Of a DNA stretch of 6,680 bases, positions 5,031 through 6,680 are shown piece after piece. The DNA comes from an uncultured Clostridia bacterium (GTDB taxonomy: Bacteria > Bacillota > Clostridia > HGM11327). The number at the start of each line of letters is the position of its first letter. Within the stretch, counting starts at the first letter, position 1. Under the pieces are notes generated by a model. It was not told the origin of the DNA. It did no database searches and saw only the letters and a program-made list of their open reading frames with translations. The translations under genes were made by a program, and so were the position numbers. The DNA is taken from positions 1-6,680 of the forward strand of contig CAJLXE010000091.1 of the NCBI GenBank assembly GCA_905210525.1. Direction: 5' to 3'.

Positions 5031-6245
5031 TCATTCCGGTAATTGTTCATTTTCTTTTTTTCTTGAGCTTATGTAACGTGTCCACTTTATGTAGCCATAC
5101 GTCGTATTTGTAAAGTATCCCAGCTTAAGAACCAGAAGAACGTACTGTCCCGAAATTATATTTATTACCGACTCAAGTGCAGCGCATATATACCATGCAA
5201 TCCACTGTTCGCGGAAACGGAAAAGTATAAACAGACCGTTCGCAACGCCCACCGCGGAAGCGCACGCATCAATATAGCACACTGCGTTTGCAAGAGCCTT
5301 ATCACCGTTAAACAAATCCGAAGTAATGTCAAGCCCCGAAAGCAGATATCCTACAACAACCGTCCATACAAATATTCCCGCAATAATAAGCACCGCGCCC
5401 CAGCCGCTGAGCTTTCTGACCTGAGTAAGTTCATCATCCTTCTTATCGGGATGCTTATGCCAGTTTATGAAGCTTATTATGTCAATCGGAAGCCAGAAGA
5501 AAAGCGTCGTTGCCATGGTTGCAAATCTGTATGCAAGAAGTATGCATATAAGAATTTCGGTTATCTCCACAAAAACCGACACTATAAAGTTCCACTTGCT
5601 CTGCTTTGAAATAAGAAGCTCGCAAAGAATATTAAGAAACGTATCCAACAGATAAAGCGCCATTATCCATATGCCGTTTATACCGTTGCAGTCCTCTTCG
5701 GGGAACAGTATCGACACCACGCACGCAAGAACAAGTATCGTCATGAACCAGACTTTTTCATACAATGTAAAAAATTTCGCCCAGAACGTTATTACCGCAA
5801 GCCCTGCTGCCAAAAGAATAATCGCTATCGCTGCATTAAAATACGGGCTCTGCTCATCCGCATAAATATCTTTTGCGGCTTTGGCAATATCATCTTCCGT
5901 TGCCTCATGATCAAACGCAACAAAATGTCCGTCGTCAAGCTCATAAACATAACCGATAATCGTATTTCCGTCAAGCTCCTGCCACTGCTCATACGTATAG
6001 TTTACCGTACAAGTATATTTGCCGTCGTATGCTTCATATTCAACCGCACATACCGTATCGTCTTCCGAGTAATCTTCTTCCTCTGCCGTCATTGTTCTGA
6101 CAAACTCACAGCTTTCAATAAATTTATAGCTTTCTACCTTGCGGTTTACGTTTACGGCACCTATAACCGTCAAAACAATTGCCAGCAATGTCATTATTGC
6201 TATCAGAACCGCTTCCACATAAAATATAACACTCTTTTTTTTCAC
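5031..6245 (-). CDS. pnuC: PnuC-type vitamin transporter with an N-terminal DUF3592-like module
   Basis: Integral membrane protein of 404 residues, likely a facilitator for nicotinamide riboside or a related vitamin that is trapped inside by phosphorylation. Residues about 165-392 match the PnuC core: several hydrophobic helices, DIISFINWHKHP followed by VRKLSGW (about 255-283), then YIDACASAVGVANGLFILFRFREQWIAWY (324-352, with the family's R-x-x-EQW-x-x-W pattern) and the closing YGYIKWTRY (383-391). PnuC proteins are usually about 200-260 residues. The extra first 160 residues are a helix (about 10-32), an acidic outside domain (33-136, with Cys46, Cys66 and Cys79) and a second helix (137-157), resembling DUF3592; that assignment is by eye. 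The GTG start at 6243-6245 has AAAGGA 8 bases upstream. The gene follows the PLP-enzyme gene by 29 bases. PnuT (thiamine) or PnuX (riboflavin) specificity is possible. Confidence 0.8.
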   Translation of the reverse strand: MKKKSVIFYVEAVLIAIMTLLAIVLTVIGAVNVNRKVESYKFIESCEFVRTMTAEEEDYSEDDTVCAVEYEAYDGKYTCTVNYTYEQWQELDGNTIIGYVYELDDGHFVAFDHEATEDDIAKAAKDIYADEQSPYFNAAIAIILLAAGLAVITFWAKFFTLYEKVWFMTILVLACVVSILFPEEDCNGINGIWIMALYLLDTFLNILCELLISKQSKWNFIVSVFVEITEILICILLAYRFATMATTLFFWLPIDIISFINWHKHPDKKDDELTQVRKLSGWGAVLIIAGIFVWTVVVGYLLSGLDITSDLFNGDKALANAVCYIDACASAVGVANGLFILFRFREQWIAWYICAALESVINIISGQYVLLVLKLGYFTNTTYGYIKWTRYISSRKKENEQLPE

Positions 6246-6253
6246 AATATAAA

Positions 6254-6259
6254 TCCTTT
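6254..6259 (-). promoter_or_regulatory. Ribosome binding site AAAGGA fixing the GTG start of the PnuC-like gene
   Basis: AAAGGA on the minus strand is 8 bases from the GTG at 6243-6245. The next in-frame ATG is at residue 18, inside the first membrane helix, so the GTG is preferred. Confidence 0.7.
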
Positions 6260-6274
6260 ACCGTTTGTTTTTTA

Positions 6275-6680
6275 TCAAAGCTTCACAAGACCGTTTTCGT
6301 AAAGCATTTCAAGACTCATCATTATACCGAGCTTGGCATGAGGCCACGTAAGCCCTCCCTGGAAGAAAACCGCATACGGCTCACGCACAGGTCCGTCCGC
6401 ACTGAGCTCTATGGATGAGCCCTGAACAAAAGCTCCTGCCGCCATTATTACGTCCGAATTGTATCCCGGCATAGCATACGGTTCGGGAACAACATAGCTG
6501 TCAACAGGCGCCGCCTTCTGTATTCCCCGACAAAAGGCTATCATTCCCTCGGCAGACCCGAGAGCCACAGACTGAATTATGTCATGTCTTTCTTCCGAAG
6601 CGTTAGGCACAACGTCAAACCCGAGCTTTTCATAAATATTGGCTGCAAAAACACCTCCTTTTACAGCGCTCGCCACAACG
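6275..6680 (-). CDS. C-terminal part of a PLP-dependent methionine gamma-lyase / aluminium resistance family protein (5' end outside window)
   Basis: The reading frame is open to the right edge, so this is the last 135 residues of a protein that is normally about 400-430 long. The segment carries the family's very conserved tail: AFCRGIQKAAPVDSYVVPEP, then PGYNSDVIMAAGAFVQGSSI and ELSADGPVREPYAVFFQGGL, followed by a helix beginning WPHAKLGIMMSLE. The family (Pfam Met_gamma_lyase, once called aluminium resistance protein) is a fold-type I PLP enzyme whose physiological reaction is poorly established. The PLP-binding lysine should lie in the missing part. The stop codon is TGA at 6275-6277. The 29-base gap to the PnuC-like gene, without a terminator, suggests co-transcription. 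No true start lies in the window; the GTG at 6674-6676 is an internal valine codon. Confidence 0.9.
   Translation of the reverse strand, partial: VVASAVKGGVFAANIYEKLGFDVVPNASEERHDIIQSVALGSAEGMIAFCRGIQKAAPVDSYVVPEPYAMPGYNSDVIMAAGAFVQGSSIELSADGPVREPYAVFFQGGLTWPHAKLGIMMSLEMLYENGLVKL

Overview
The window looks like a chromosomal segment of an anaerobic, low-to-moderate GC Firmicute, probably of class Clostridia. This is inferred from AAAGGA-type ribosome binding sites, AT-rich spacers beside more balanced coding DNA, and a C-terminal piece of the PLP-dependent 'aluminium resistance / methionine gamma-lyase' family, which is mainly Firmicute. All six recognisable genes lie on the minus strand, so the text below runs from high to low coordinates, in the direction of transcription.

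The right edge holds the 3' end of the PLP-enzyme gene (6275-6680, cut by the window). After 29 bases comes a GTG-started membrane protein (5031-6245). It consists of a DUF3592-like N-terminal module joined to a complete PnuC-type vitamin (nicotinamide riboside-like) transporter. A strong intrinsic terminator (4967-5002) ends this unit.

The 363-base gap 4668-5030 contains no gene. It carries the terminator, a dense cluster of TTTTCAAC-type boxes arranged as inverted repeats and, in part, at exact 21-base spacing, and a good promoter (4717-4745) for the next unit. That unit is fumC (class II fumarase), a short-form malic enzyme, an OmpR-family response regulator and a sensor histidine kinase. 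Gaps are 68, 58 and 21 bases and no terminator is visible between them. The two enzymes together convert fumarate to malate to pyruvate plus CO2 with NAD(P)H production. The two-component pair is placed to be co-expressed with them, though a link in function is only inferred. The kinase has almost no extracytoplasmic sensor region.

The most unusual part is 1-260, downstream of the kinase. Almost every base from 6 to 234 belongs to an inverted or direct repeat. Three nearly abutting hairpins (74-141) are enclosed by a long-range stem (56-71 with 143-160), giving a cloverleaf-like four-way junction. Two further hairpins (161-209) and a second copy of the closing strand (214-234) follow, and a 14-bp perfect inverted repeat with an alternative fold (6-55) lies on the far side. 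Read on the minus strand, the loops are GTAA, GTAA, GTA, GAA and AAA, which are GNRA/GNA-type loops. The structure therefore appears to be built for one strand, the one transcribed with the kinase. This is the best candidate here for an undescribed structured RNA or folded-DNA element.
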